From Algoriphagus zhangzhouensis (GTDB taxonomy: Bacteria > Bacteroidota > Bacteroidia > Cytophagales > Cyclobacteriaceae): DNA of 64,000 nt. A model generated the notes under the pieces. It saw only the letters and a program-made list of their open reading frames with translations. It was not told the DNA's origin and searched no databases. This document shows positions 9,772 to 19,202 of this stretch, one piece after another; the first letter of the stretch is position 1; the number at the start of each line of letters is the position of its first letter. The stretch covers positions 620,001-684,000 of the forward strand of contig NZ_FRXN01000001.1 in the NCBI RefSeq assembly GCF_900148515.1, given 5' to 3'. The translations under genes and the position numbers were made by a program.

Positions 9772-12700
9772 ATGAAAAAGAATTACCCTTACCCATGGGC
9801 CTTGGCGGGCCTATTTGGGCTATTTTTGTCCCCTTCATTGGGACAAGCCCAAGATCAACTCCCCGTTGATACAGCCTTTTACAGTAGTTATAAATGGAGA
9901 AATATCGGTCCTGACAGAGGAGGTAGATCTCTAGGATCTGCAGGAAGTCCAAGCAGACCTAATGAATATTATTTTGGAGCCACAGGAGGTGGATTATGGA
10001 AAACTGTAAACGGAGGAAATGATTGGTTTCCTGTTACGGATGGCCAGATTTCTTCTTCCAGTATAGGGGCCGTTGCCGTTTCCGAATCCAATCCAGATAT
10101 AGTTTTTATCGGAGGAGGAGAAACTCAGCTGAGAGGTAGCATTACCCAAGGAGATGGAGTTTATAAATCTTCAGATGCTGGAAAGACCTGGACGCATATG
10201 GGTTTGAAGGAAACTCAGGCCATTTCAAGAATCAGAATTCATCCTAGCAATCCAGATATTGTTTATGTAGCTGCTTTGGGTCATCCTTACGGAGAAAATG
10301 AAGAAAGAGGCGTTTTTCGATCCAATGATGGTGGAAAAACTTGGGAAAAAGTTCTTTATGTCAGTGATAAGGCTGGTGCAGCTGATTTGATAATCGACAG
10401 TACCAATCCTGAAGTCCTTTATGCCTCTACTTGGCAGGTTTATAGAAAAGCCTGGAAAATGTGGGGAGGTGGACCTGATAGCAAGCTTTGGAAATCTACT
10501 GACGGTGGAGATACCTGGACGGATTTGACTTCTAATCCCGGAATGCCTGAAGGCCCAATCGGAAAAATAGGTGTAACCGTCTCCCCTGCCAATCCTAATC
10601 GCGTTTGGGCAATTGTTGAAGCAAATGAAGGAGGAGTTTTCCGTTCTGATGATGCTGGCGAAACTTGGGAAATGGTGAATAATGAAAGAAAGCTTCGTCA
10701 GCGAGCATTTTATTATTCTCGAATTTATGCCGATCCAAAAGATCCAGAAACGGTTTATGGATTGAATGTTGATTTTTGGAAATCTACTGACGGCGGTAAA
10801 ACCTTTGATGTAGAAATCACTGTTCCTCACGGAGATAATCATGACTTGTGGATTGATCCCAATAATCCAAAAAGGATGATCAGCTCCAATGATGGAGGTG
10901 GTGTAGTGAGTATTGATGGAGGGGAAACTTGGACAGAAGAAGACTATCCAACGTCACAGTTTTACCACGTAATGGCTACTTCAGATGTGCCTTATCATGT
11001 AGCTGGTGCTCAACAGGATAATTCAACTTTGGCTATGCCTTCTGAAGGCTGGAATCACATGTCAGGAAGAGGCCCAAATCATGGTTGGCATTATGCAGTA
11101 GGCGGAGGAGAAAGCGGCTGGATTACCCAAAGTCCTACTGACCCAGATGTCTTTTATGCGGGTTCTCAAGGAGCCCTTTTGACTCGATACAATAGAGCTA
11201 CAGGTCAGGTTAGAGATATTCAGGTTTACCCTAGGTTCTTTTCTGGTGAGCCAGCTTCTGCCCTCCCTGAAAGATGGCAATGGACATTTCCTATTATGTT
11301 TTCTCCTTTGGATCCATCCATTATGTATACCACTTCTCAACATATTTGGAAAACGACAAATGATGGACAGACTTGGGAAAAAATCAGTCCGGATTTGACT
11401 TATGCTGATCCAGAAACACTTGGTAAAACAGGTGGTGTGATCACCATGGATATGAATGGGCCTGAAATCTATGCGACAGTTTTTGCTTTGGCTCCATCAC
11501 AACATGATGTCAATACCATTTGGGCCGGCTCAGATGACGGAATGGTTCATATCACTAGAGATGGTGGAAAAAACTGGGAAAATATCACCCCTCCAGATCT
11601 TCCTAAGTTTTCAAGGGTAAGTATTATCGATGAAGGGAAATTTGAACCAGGAACCTTGTATTTGGCAGCCAATCGCTATCAGGTAGATGATCGTCAGCCA
11701 TATGTTTTCAAAACCAAAGACTTTGGTAAAAGCTGGACCAAAATCACCAATGGAATTGAAGATGGTCATTTTGCAAGAGCTATCAGAGAGGATCTGGAAA
11801 AGCCTGGAATTCTTTATTTGGCCACTGAGCATGGAGTTTATGTCTCTTTCAATGATGGAGAAATGTGGCAATCCCTACAGTTAAACTTGCCGGACACTCC
11901 TATCCGTGATTTGGTATTGAAAAATGATGATATAGTACTAGGGTCCCATGGACGAGGATTCTGGATTTTGGATGACATCCGACCTCTTCGTGATGCGATG
12001 GAGGTAGAGAAAACCAATCAAGTCACGCTCTTTCAGCCAGCGAATCCAATTCGTGGAGTCTACAATGCAGCAATTCAGTATTATTTGCCAGAAGAAGCTG
12101 ATTCTGTAACTATCCATATCAAGGATAAGGAAGGGAATTTGATTCAAACTTATGTAGGTAAAAAAGATAGTAAAGGGAGAAATAATCCCGGTTTGAAAGC
12201 TGGTTTAAATACTTTCAATTGGGATATGCGCTATCCTGGAGCTACTGTTTTTGATGGGATGATTATTTGGTCAGCGAGACCACAGAGAGGGCCTATGGCA
12301 CCGATTGGTGAATATTTGGTAGAATTAGAAGCACTTGGGTCAAATCCAGAAACTTCCTTTGAACTAGAAATGGATCCTAATCTGGAGGGTGTTTCTGCTG
12401 CAGATATTCAGGAACAATTTGATTTGGCAATTCAGATCAGAGATAAGGTTTCAGCTGCCAATGAAGCTGTTATTTTGATTAGAGAAATCAAATCTCAGGC
12501 TGAGGGAATCGAAGAATCTGCATCCAATCGAATCAAGAAAAAGTTGGGTGAGCTATTGTCTAAGCTTCAGGTAGTCGAGGAAGATTTGTATCAGGTGAGA
12601 AACCAAAGTGGTCAAGATCCATTGAACTTCCCTATCAAATTGAACAACCGACTAGCATCTCTTCAAAGAAGTGTTGAAAGTGGTCAAGCCAAGCCGACGG

Positions 12701-12837
12701 ATGCTGCATATGTTGTATTTGAGGAATTGAGTCTGGAATTGGAAGGTCATCTAAAAAAACTAGATGAGATTCTTCAGAATGAATTGAAAGATTTGAATGA
12801 AATGCTTCCTGAGAAGATTGACTTAGAAAAGAAATAG
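9772..12837 (+). CDS. Exported BNR/sortilin-type beta-propeller protein
   Basis: 1021 residues with a clear N-terminal signal peptide (cleavage near AQA, residue 26). The first about 730 residues contain many BNR/Asp-box repeats of the form KSTDGGKTW or RSNDGGKTW, the signature of the VPS10/sortilin-like and sialidase-like propeller proteins. A beta-sandwich-like segment (about 750-870) and a charged helical tail (about 880-1021) follow. Bacteroidota have many such WD40/YVTN/BNR-like proteins annotated as glycosyl hydrolases, yet no catalytic residues can be assigned here. It is a single transcription unit ending at a strong hairpin. Envelope or secreted location is likely; function unknown. 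Confidence 0.85.
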   Translation: MKKNYPYPWALAGLFGLFLSPSLGQAQDQLPVDTAFYSSYKWRNIGPDRGGRSLGSAGSPSRPNEYYFGATGGGLWKTVNGGNDWFPVTDGQISSSSIGAVAVSESNPDIVFIGGGETQLRGSITQGDGVYKSSDAGKTWTHMGLKETQAISRIRIHPSNPDIVYVAALGHPYGENEERGVFRSNDGGKTWEKVLYVSDKAGAADLIIDSTNPEVLYASTWQVYRKAWKMWGGGPDSKLWKSTDGGDTWTDLTSNPGMPEGPIGKIGVTVSPANPNRVWAIVEANEGGVFRSDDAGETWEMVNNERKLRQRAFYYSRIYADPKDPETVYGLNVDFWKSTDGGKTFDVEITVPHGDNHDLWIDPNNPKRMISSNDGGGVVSIDGGETWTEEDYPTSQFYHVMATSDVPYHVAGAQQDNSTLAMPSEGWNHMSGRGPNHGWHYAVGGGESGWITQSPTDPDVFYAGSQGALLTRYNRATGQVRDIQVYPRFFSGEPASALPERWQWTFPIMFSPLDPSIMYTTSQHIWKTTNDGQTWEKISPDLTYADPETLGKTGGVITMDMNGPEIYATVFALAPSQHDVNTIWAGSDDGMVHITRDGGKNWENITPPDLPKFSRVSIIDEGKFEPGTLYLAANRYQVDDRQPYVFKTKDFGKSWTKITNGIEDGHFARAIREDLEKPGILYLATEHGVYVSFNDGEMWQSLQLNLPDTPIRDLVLKNDDIVLGSHGRGFWILDDIRPLRDAMEVEKTNQVTLFQPANPIRGVYNAAIQYYLPEEADSVTIHIKDKEGNLIQTYVGKKDSKGRNNPGLKAGLNTFNWDMRYPGATVFDGMIIWSARPQRGPMAPIGEYLVELEALGSNPETSFELEMDPNLEGVSAADIQEQFDLAIQIRDKVSAANEAVILIREIKSQAEGIEESASNRIKKKLGELLSKLQVVEEDLYQVRNQSGQDPLNFPIKLNNRLASLQRSVESGQAKPTDAAYVVFEELSLELEGHLKKLDEILQNELKDLNEMLPEKIDLEKK

Positions 12838-12865
12838 TTCTTTGCTTTGAATATTTGTCATTCTT

Positions 12866-12894
12866 GGCGGAGTCGGAAAACCTTTGACTCCGCC
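12866..12894 (+). terminator. Bidirectional hairpin terminator between convergent genes
   Basis: A perfect 9-bp stem, GGCGGAGTC (12866-12874) with GACTCCGCC (12886-12894), can be extended by an inner GG/CC around an AAAA loop. It lies 29 bases after the BNR protein stop and 28 bases before the stop of the convergent deacetylase-like gene. No long T-tract follows on either strand, so it may act as a mRNA 3' end structure for both. Confidence 0.7.
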
Positions 12895-12921
12895 ATTTAT
12901 GACCTAATATTGCCTATAAAA

Positions 12922-13740
12922 TCAATATTTACTTAATAATTCATCAACCCTCACAAATTGATATCCTTTGGTCTTTAAGTCCTGAATCAGACTTTTTAAC
13001 TCCAAGTAAAACTTCTCTTCCCTTGTTGGAGCAACTCCAATATGGCTTAATAATAAAAATCCGTTAAGCCCTTTTTCTTTATCGTAGCTTAAAATACTTT
13101 CCAAAATAACTTCATTGCTTCGGTAATTTTTTAGATCTGGAGTAGTGTAATCGGCATGAGAAAGCGTTCCCGGCGTGAAATTGATCAGTTGGAAACCTAA
13201 TTCTTGTGTCCATTGGCTGATGCTGTCATTGTACCATTCATAAGGAGGAAGGAAATAATGGGCTTCATTTGGATTGATTCCAAATTTTTCCATCTCGGCA
13301 TAGTTACCCATCAGATCAAGTTCGAATTCTTCTTTTGTGACCAAAAGACTATCTCTATTTTCCCAAGAACAATACAAAAGATGTTTATCTGAATGTGCTC
13401 CTAAATAATGGCCTTGAGTCTTTAAGTTTTGGATGATGCTTTTGAAATCTGGGTTTCTGTAAAAGTTACCTGTAAAGAAAAATGAAGCTAGTATTTCCTC
13501 CTCTTTCAAAGTGTTTAAGATGGTTTCTCCACCATCGGCAAATTCATCTCCAGAGAACATTAAAGCTATCATTCTTTCAGATGAATCTCCTCGGGTTATT
13601 CCTCCTTTTACCCAAGTGAATTCTTGCGATTGGGTAGTTGATTGAAAGGTTGCTGAATTTTTTTCTTTACATGAAGTAAATGATATTAAAGTCCATAATA
13701 TCAAGTAAATATGAATGATATTAAGCTTCTTCATTTCCAT
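12922..13740 (-). CDS. Polysaccharide deacetylase-like lipoprotein (NodB homology)
   Basis: 272 residues with a lipoprotein signal ending in FTSC (Cys24). The core has NodB-homology blocks: SGDEFADGGE, where the first motif (usually TFDDG) is degenerate but keeps Asp residues; the GAHSDKH block supplying two metal-binding His; and FLPPYEWYND as the RxPY-like motif. C-terminal LLLSHIGV matches the final motif with its His. It likely acts on an envelope or extracellular acetylated glycan, though the altered first motif makes activity uncertain. Five bases separate it from the DUF1684 gene upstream, so the two form an operon. Confidence 0.8.
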   Translation of the reverse strand: MEMKKLNIIHIYLILWTLISFTSCKEKNSATFQSTTQSQEFTWVKGGITRGDSSERMIALMFSGDEFADGGETILNTLKEEEILASFFFTGNFYRNPDFKSIIQNLKTQGHYLGAHSDKHLLYCSWENRDSLLVTKEEFELDLMGNYAEMEKFGINPNEAHYFLPPYEWYNDSISQWTQELGFQLINFTPGTLSHADYTTPDLKNYRSNEVILESILSYDKEKGLNGFLLLSHIGVAPTREEKFYLELKSLIQDLKTKGYQFVRVDELLSKY

Positions 13741-13745
13741 TTTTA

Positions 13746-14636
13746 TTAATGGATTTGAAGAACCTTAGGCATCTTTTCACCTGCTGGAATAGCAAAGTCT
13801 AATCTGTTGTCTTTTGGAGGAATGGGACAAGTTGCAAAACTGGTGAAAGCACAAGGTGGATTGTAGGCATAGTTGAAATCTAAGGCCAATTTTCCTGTAC
13901 GATCCGGGAAGCCAACATACATATACCTTCCTGTTGGATAAGTATCCGCTAGATTGGTTTCATCTGAGAATATTACCCAGAGTTTTCCCTCTTCTTCCAA
14001 AGCGAGTAATTCGTAATCCACTCCATTAAAATTGAAAAGTATATGTCCCATGACATTCCAGTCATATTCTTGACCAAGTACATTGGTGATAGTGATGGAT
14101 TCGTTGAATTTGGGAATAAACTTGGCCTCAAAATTCCACTCGGGATTGTAGTCATAGACAGGAATTCCATCAAATTGTTCGACTGCTGGATGTTTTAGAT
14201 TTCTAACTCGAACCCCATATAATCCTCCCCTTTCTATGATGGACCATTTCCATTGACCAACTTTCAAAGCCAGGTCTCCATAATGCTCCTCGGGAAACTG
14301 CAGGACTTTTGAAGGCAGGTTAAATTTGCTCTTTGTTTCTGGGTTTGGGATAAACCAAACCGAATCAGATTTCATAATAAATGATCCGAGGTTCTTTTCA
14401 TTGGGATTTGATTCCAAACTCAAATTATTCCCAGCCTCATTAAGCGTTGTCTTGTTTTCTTCTAACCAAAATAATCCGGAAAGATTGAGCCATCCATTTT
14501 CTGTGGTAATCTCCTCAAACCTATCTTTTTTCCAAGGTTCAAAGCCTGCACTCCCCAAATGAACAACCTGTGCATAACTGCTAAAAGAGGAATTGGAAAG
14601 GAAGATTAATGGTAGAATTGCTTTTAAAAATTTCAT
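13746..14636 (-). CDS. DUF1684 domain exported protein
   Basis: 296 residues with an N-terminal signal peptide (cleaved near SYAQ). The motif series GWLNLSGLFWL, GVRVRNLKHPA, FPDRTGKLALDFNYAYNPPCAF and CPIPPKDNRLDFAI is characteristic of DUF1684 proteins, which are common in Bacteroidota and have no established activity. First gene of the pair with the deacetylase-like lipoprotein. The conserved Cys/Pro-rich C-terminal block (NPPCAFTSFATCP) may form the core of a binding site, which is inference. Confidence 0.85.
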   Translation of the reverse strand: MKFLKAILPLIFLSNSSFSSYAQVVHLGSAGFEPWKKDRFEEITTENGWLNLSGLFWLEENKTTLNEAGNNLSLESNPNEKNLGSFIMKSDSVWFIPNPETKSKFNLPSKVLQFPEEHYGDLALKVGQWKWSIIERGGLYGVRVRNLKHPAVEQFDGIPVYDYNPEWNFEAKFIPKFNESITITNVLGQEYDWNVMGHILFNFNGVDYELLALEEEGKLWVIFSDETNLADTYPTGRYMYVGFPDRTGKLALDFNYAYNPPCAFTSFATCPIPPKDNRLDFAIPAGEKMPKVLQIH

Positions 14637-14899
14637 TTGGTAGGGTAATAAATTAAGCGGAATGAAATTACAAAGAAGGCTTTCAATTCAAAATTTTCTT
14701 TAAGCAAAGTACTTAATAATTCATTAAATCTAGTTTTGAATAAAATTGTACTATTAGTTTATAAATTGAATTTATATAATTTAAATATTAAGAATAAAAA
14801 ATCATAAATAGGTGATAAACAATATTTTATAGGAGTTTTGAGCTTGGTATTAATGTGATTATTTTAATAGGAGTAATTATCAACCAAACCCAAATTTTT

Positions 14900-15847
14900 A
14901 TGAAAAATAACCGAATAGTAATTGCTTTATGTGCCGGTATCCTACTTTTCTCCTGTCAGGAAACCGATGAAAATGTTGTTCCTAATCAGCAGCAGGTTGA
15001 AGAGGAAATTGTTTACAGTGACTTGCGGTTTCCACCAATGAAAGTGAATAGGGTAACCGAAAATGCAAGAATGGTGGAGTCCGAATATCAGGCTAAACTT
15101 TATATGGCAGAATATATCGTTGCACCGGGAAGCACCGAAATGGGTCGAACAGTATTGTTTGACAATAAAGGATCCAAAAAGCTGAGTATAGATTTTGCTC
15201 CTCAAAGTAAAATGTATGGTACTCCTGACATGTCTTATTACATTGATAGCTATAGACCTGCATCATCTTTAGCGCCTGCGGATTCTAGAATGGCCATTGA
15301 AAATTCTCTTATGACTTGGGAAGGTGCAACTTGTTCAGAACTTAACTTGTATGATATAGGACCTGCACCTTTTCCTGTGGGTATTGTAGCAAGTATTTTA
15401 GGATTTCCTAGTGTTGAGGCTTATGGTGCAGACATTGAGAACTTAGGTTTTATGCCTGGTGCCTTTTTTAATTTCCTTGCCCCAGGTGGTGAAAACTCCA
15501 TCTTAGGTGTAACTTTTACTTTCTTTTGGATAGATGAGAATGGAGATCCTGTAGATCAAAATAATGATGGTAAGCCAGACGCCGCTTTTAGAGAAATCTA
15601 TTACAATGATAATTTTAATTGGGCGGTTGATGGATCTCACATTGACTTAGAGACTGTAGCTTTGCATGAAAATGGTCATGGTCTTAGTCAGGCACATTTT
15701 GGAACACTTTTCCAAAAACAAAAAGGAGATTTTCAATTTTCTCCGAGGGCTGTCATGAATGCAGGTTATACTGGAATTCAGAGAACTATTGGGAAAACTG
15801 ATTTGGCTGGACATTGCAGCATTTGGGCAAATTGGCCCAATAAATAG
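14900..15847 (+). CDS. Metzincin-like zinc protease lipoprotein
   Basis: From the ATG at 14900 the product is 315 residues with a lipoprotein signal (LLFSC, Cys19); a GTG further upstream at 14855 would put 15 unsuited residues before that signal. The C-terminal part holds HENGHGLSQAH (residues 256-266), the extended zinc motif of metzincins (HExxHxxGxxH) with Ser in place of the usual Gly, followed by AVMNAGY (Met286), a good candidate for the Met-turn. A matrixin-like protease anchored in the envelope is the best reading. Upstream is a 260-base AT-rich spacer shared with the divergent DUF1684 gene. Confidence 0.78.
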   Translation: MKNNRIVIALCAGILLFSCQETDENVVPNQQQVEEEIVYSDLRFPPMKVNRVTENARMVESEYQAKLYMAEYIVAPGSTEMGRTVLFDNKGSKKLSIDFAPQSKMYGTPDMSYYIDSYRPASSLAPADSRMAIENSLMTWEGATCSELNLYDIGPAPFPVGIVASILGFPSVEAYGADIENLGFMPGAFFNFLAPGGENSILGVTFTFFWIDENGDPVDQNNDGKPDAAFREIYYNDNFNWAVDGSHIDLETVALHENGHGLSQAHFGTLFQKQKGDFQFSPRAVMNAGYTGIQRTIGKTDLAGHCSIWANWPNK

Positions 15848-15869
15848 CATTGGTTAAAATGGTTAATTT

Positions 15870-15902
15870 GAGGTCTCTGATTCGTTGGAGGCCTCTTTTT
15901 TT
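15870..15902 (+). terminator. Rho-independent terminator after the metzincin-like gene
   Basis: Stem GAGGTCTC (15870-15877) pairs with GAGGCCTC (15888-15895) with one G-T wobble, followed by seven T residues. It sits 23 bases after the stop codon and reaches the end of the convergent gene at 15901. Confidence 0.8.
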
Positions 15903-16371
15903 ATAACTCTTCTAGCCTATTCATATAATCATACTGGAGATCTTCATGAAGTTTTTCAATCAGTTTTTCCACTTTTCCTTTTTGGATTTCATACAGGTTT
16001 TTAATTACAGGATTCCTGTGTTTTAAAAATCCTCTCTCCTTCATTTCTTCACTGAAAAACAACAAAACTTCGACTTGGTCTTCCCTATTTTTTGAAAGTT
16101 TTAAAAGTTTGTTCATTTTCCTGCGAATGGACTGAATCCCTTTTTTGGCATAATAAGAATGATCCACTCTTACTTTTTCAAACTCCACAAGCAAATCTTC
16201 TTTGACCAATTCTACAAATAATCCCGGTTGATCCTTTTCATACAATTTGAAAAAAAGATAGGCCTTGTTATCCCTACTGAATTTGATCAACTCAATTAGT
16301 AAGTCTTTGATTTCAGATTCTGAGAGATAAGAAAGTTCTTTTTTAAGGTTAGCCAGACTGGGGATTTCCAT
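15901..16371 (-). CDS. Small helical hypothetical protein (possibly DUF6155)
   Basis: 156 residues, highly charged and almost entirely helical by composition, with no signal peptide or membrane segment. The beginning (LANLKKELSYLSESEIKDLLIEL) resembles small Bacteroidota proteins of the DUF6155 type, but I am not certain. It is the last gene of the operon M20 peptidase - DUF819 protein - this gene, seven bases after the DUF819 stop. No function can be assigned. Confidence 0.6.
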   Translation of the reverse strand: MEIPSLANLKKELSYLSESEIKDLLIELIKFSRDNKAYLFFKLYEKDQPGLFVELVKEDLLVEFEKVRVDHSYYAKKGIQSIRRKMNKLLKLSKNREDQVEVLLFFSEEMKERGFLKHRNPVIKNLYEIQKGKVEKLIEKLHEDLQYDYMNRLEEL

Positions 16372-16378
16372 TTTTATA

Positions 16379-17521
16379 TCAAGAGATCATTTGAAATAGG
16401 TAAATCGTAAACATACCCCAAGCAGTTCCCGTGACCATACTCAATATTGCCAAAAGTACTGCGTGGGGCATTAAATCTTTGCGATAAGCTGCCGTCACTG
16501 CAGGAGCTGTAGAGATTCCTCCAAGATTTGCCATCGAGGCTATTGGAACCCAAATAAGGTTTAGATTCAAGGTTTTTGCAACTAGAAGCATCCCTACGAA
16601 GTGTAGAATCAACCAACAAAGTACGATACCTATAAAGGTGAAAGGTAAGGTCAAATTACTGAAATCAAGCTTCAGTCCCAGAATTGCCATCACCAACACA
16701 ATACAGATTCCGCCTAGCTTTAATGAAAACTCTGTATTCCATGATGGAATGATATTCCCGAGGAGTAAGCCTATAATTGAAAGACTTATTACTAAGTATA
16801 AAAATGATAGTTGTAAGAAAAATGTACCTGAAGCCAAAAGAAGGAAGATTCCAATAATAAAAATAGGACGAATTTTCTTTGCGCTGTTGCTTTGATTTTG
16901 TTCCAAATTTGCGGGAATAATATCACTTATTCCTATTGTTTTACTTAATGAATCACCCTTTTTGATAAACTGGAACATCAAAATTGTCCAGATATTCACA
17001 AGAATATTGTCCAATACCAAAACAGAGAGAAATAGATTTTCTGGAGTTTCTGCTAATTCTTTCAAAATCAGCTGAGAAGTACTTCCTCCAATCCACCCTC
17101 CAACTATTGGAACTAGGCCTTTCCAATATTCCATTTCAAAAAACAATTGATCGGAGTCTCCTGAAATTGAGGAAGAAATGGAAACAAGGAATACTGGAAG
17201 TGTTGCAATTAATAAGCTTCCTACCACAAATAAGATAATAGGCCTAACTCCTACAATTGCTAGCTTTTTGATTGGTAAAGCCGACATGACTGCCAACAAG
17301 GTCACCGGAATAATCCAATGTCGGCTCAAATCATGGAGATAAACTTTTGATAAGTCCCAATGAAACAAATGAGTAAATGAAGCGGGAATTACATAGGCAA
17401 ATAAAATAGCAGGAAACCAGTCCAAAACCTTTTGGACTATTCTATTTTGAACTTTAGTGATCTTGAGTACAAAAAGAACTGTGAGAAGAATGATTCCTGT
17501 TGCTATTAAATCCAAACTCAT
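16379..17521 (-). CDS. DUF819 family integral membrane protein
   Basis: 380 residues with about ten to twelve hydrophobic segments. Sequences such as WFPAILFAYVIPA, GGWIGGSTSQL and VLDNILVNIWTILM agree with DUF819 (YjcL-like) proteins, and the C-terminal half ends with NLGGISTAPAVTAAYRKDLMPHAVLLAILS, typical of this family. DUF819 proteins are thought to be transporters but no substrate is proven. It begins two bases after the stop of the M20 peptidase gene, so uptake or efflux of an amino acid or peptide product is a plausible role (inference from context). Confidence 0.85.
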   Translation of the reverse strand: MSLDLIATGIILLTVLFVLKITKVQNRIVQKVLDWFPAILFAYVIPASFTHLFHWDLSKVYLHDLSRHWIIPVTLLAVMSALPIKKLAIVGVRPIILFVVGSLLIATLPVFLVSISSSISGDSDQLFFEMEYWKGLVPIVGGWIGGSTSQLILKELAETPENLFLSVLVLDNILVNIWTILMFQFIKKGDSLSKTIGISDIIPANLEQNQSNSAKKIRPIFIIGIFLLLASGTFFLQLSFLYLVISLSIIGLLLGNIIPSWNTEFSLKLGGICIVLVMAILGLKLDFSNLTLPFTFIGIVLCWLILHFVGMLLVAKTLNLNLIWVPIASMANLGGISTAPAVTAAYRKDLMPHAVLLAILSMVTGTAWGMFTIYLFQMIS

Positions 17522-17523
17522 AA

Positions 17524-19053
17524 TTAAAACCGTTGAGTCAGAATACTTAAGCAGGTCTCTATACCTTCCAAATAGTTTCCGATTCGGATATTTTCATTGG
17601 GTGCATGGATGCTATTGTCGGGATTGGGAATTCTAACAGAAACCGCTGGAGCATCCAAAATATTGATAAATGGAGCCATAGGTTGAGAGCCACCAGTTTG
17701 TCTCGTATTGATAAAATTATCTCCAAATACATGTCTCATTCCAGCTTCCAGCCAATGAGCAAAATCTGAGTTCATATCAGTTCTAAAGGGCTCAGAACCT
17801 TCTTTCACAGTAAATGAAGCTAGTTTTTTATATGTCTTTCGCTCGGCATCAGTTGGTTCTTCTCCTTCTATCAAGTGATACCCTTGTCCTTCTATAAAGT
17901 CTTTTAGGAGGTTCAATTGTCTTTCTCCTGGAGTTTCTTTCACCAATCTGAGATCCAATTCTGCCACTGCTACTGAAGGGATCAAAGTCCGAACTTCTTT
18001 CCCAACCCAAGCCGCATTGATTCCTCTGACATTCAAGGAAGGATATTGCAATGCTTCCTGATAGGTGTTACCGACTTTCTCAGCCTCTGCTATTCCCAAA
18101 TCATCTTCAATTTCTTCTAGTGTTTCTGGTACCAAAGCCATTGCCTTGATATCTTCCTCAGTCAAATTAACTCCATCATAAAAGCCAGGGATTAATACTT
18201 TCCCATCTTCATCTTTCATCGCTGCAAGCAATCTAGCCATGGAAAACACTGGGTTAGGGGCGAAATTCCCATATTGACCGCTATGAAGATCTCTCGAAGC
18301 ACCAAATACTTTGATGGTTGCCGTAGCTATTCCTCTCGCTCCGAAAGTCAAATTTGGGAGGTTTGAAAGATGGCGTGTTCCATCCATGATCAGAATTCCA
18401 TCTGCAGCAAAGAGTTCATTGTTTTGGGCTACTACATCAGCTAATTCAGGAGAAGAAAGTTCTTCTTGAAAGTCTAGAATCATTTTTAAGTTTACAGCTG
18501 GCTCCCAATTTTGGGCTTTCATGATCTGAAGTGCTGAGAAAAAGGAATTTGCCGGTCCTTTAGAGTCTGAAGCAGATCTTGCAAAGATTTTCCAATCCAA
18601 ATCAATATCACCTTGAAGATGGTCCATTGAAATTTCATTCCATTCACCATCTTTATTTTCTTTCAAAACGGGTATATAGGGATTTGGTTGATTCCAAGCC
18701 TTCGGATCGGCTGGTTGCCCATCTATTTGCATATAAACCAAAATAGTCTTCTTAGTAGGATCTTGAGCCCCCTGTGCGAATAAATGAGGAATATTTCCAG
18801 ATTGAACGATTTGAGTTTGAAACCCTAAACCTTCTAAAAGAGATTGGCTCCATTTCAAATTATCTAGGATTTGATCAGGGTAATTCCCATTATTTGGGAT
18901 TTTCAAAAATTCAATAAACTGATCTAGAGATGGTTTTAAATATTTCTCTGATTCTCTCCTAATGTCATCAGCTTTGATTTGGGCCTGACTTTGGAATACA
19001 ATACAAAATAGAATTAAGGTAATCAATGGCTTTTTCATAGGTTGAATTTTCAT
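17524..19053 (-). CDS. Exported M20 family metallopeptidase
   Basis: 509 residues with a signal peptide (cleavage near QSQAQ). The M20 fold is shown by ARSASDSKGPANSF (bridging Asp region), FQEELSSPEL (general base/ligand Glu pair), ASRDLHSGQYGNFAPNP (dimerisation domain entry) and the C-terminal SIHAPNENI His. The first metal motif, normally HxD in a Y-H-x-D-V-Q-P context, reads YMQIDGQP here, so the ligand His is Gln while the Asp is kept. Dipeptidase activity in the periplasm is the likely role. First gene of an operon with the DUF819 membrane protein and a small helical protein. Confidence 0.85.
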   Translation of the reverse strand: MKIQPMKKPLITLILFCIVFQSQAQIKADDIRRESEKYLKPSLDQFIEFLKIPNNGNYPDQILDNLKWSQSLLEGLGFQTQIVQSGNIPHLFAQGAQDPTKKTILVYMQIDGQPADPKAWNQPNPYIPVLKENKDGEWNEISMDHLQGDIDLDWKIFARSASDSKGPANSFFSALQIMKAQNWEPAVNLKMILDFQEELSSPELADVVAQNNELFAADGILIMDGTRHLSNLPNLTFGARGIATATIKVFGASRDLHSGQYGNFAPNPVFSMARLLAAMKDEDGKVLIPGFYDGVNLTEEDIKAMALVPETLEEIEDDLGIAEAEKVGNTYQEALQYPSLNVRGINAAWVGKEVRTLIPSVAVAELDLRLVKETPGERQLNLLKDFIEGQGYHLIEGEEPTDAERKTYKKLASFTVKEGSEPFRTDMNSDFAHWLEAGMRHVFGDNFINTRQTGGSQPMAPFINILDAPAVSVRIPNPDNSIHAPNENIRIGNYLEGIETCLSILTQRF

Positions 19054-19202
19054 AAAAGATAAGAATCCTCCTTAAAAAAAATTAAAAACTTTCTTTTCAT
19101 CGTAAGATTTTAGGTGTTCGTCGCAAAGGGCTGTTTAAGGGCAACCAACACGAAAGAATTTGCCGTTGATTTGGGTATCGAATTTAACTAACCCATGAAA
19201 TC

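Noticed and set aside
10225-10842. 205-residue frame on the minus strand inside the BNR gene
   Set aside because: It is fully antisense to a well-supported coding region and its codon pattern mirrors it, so it is a shadow frame.
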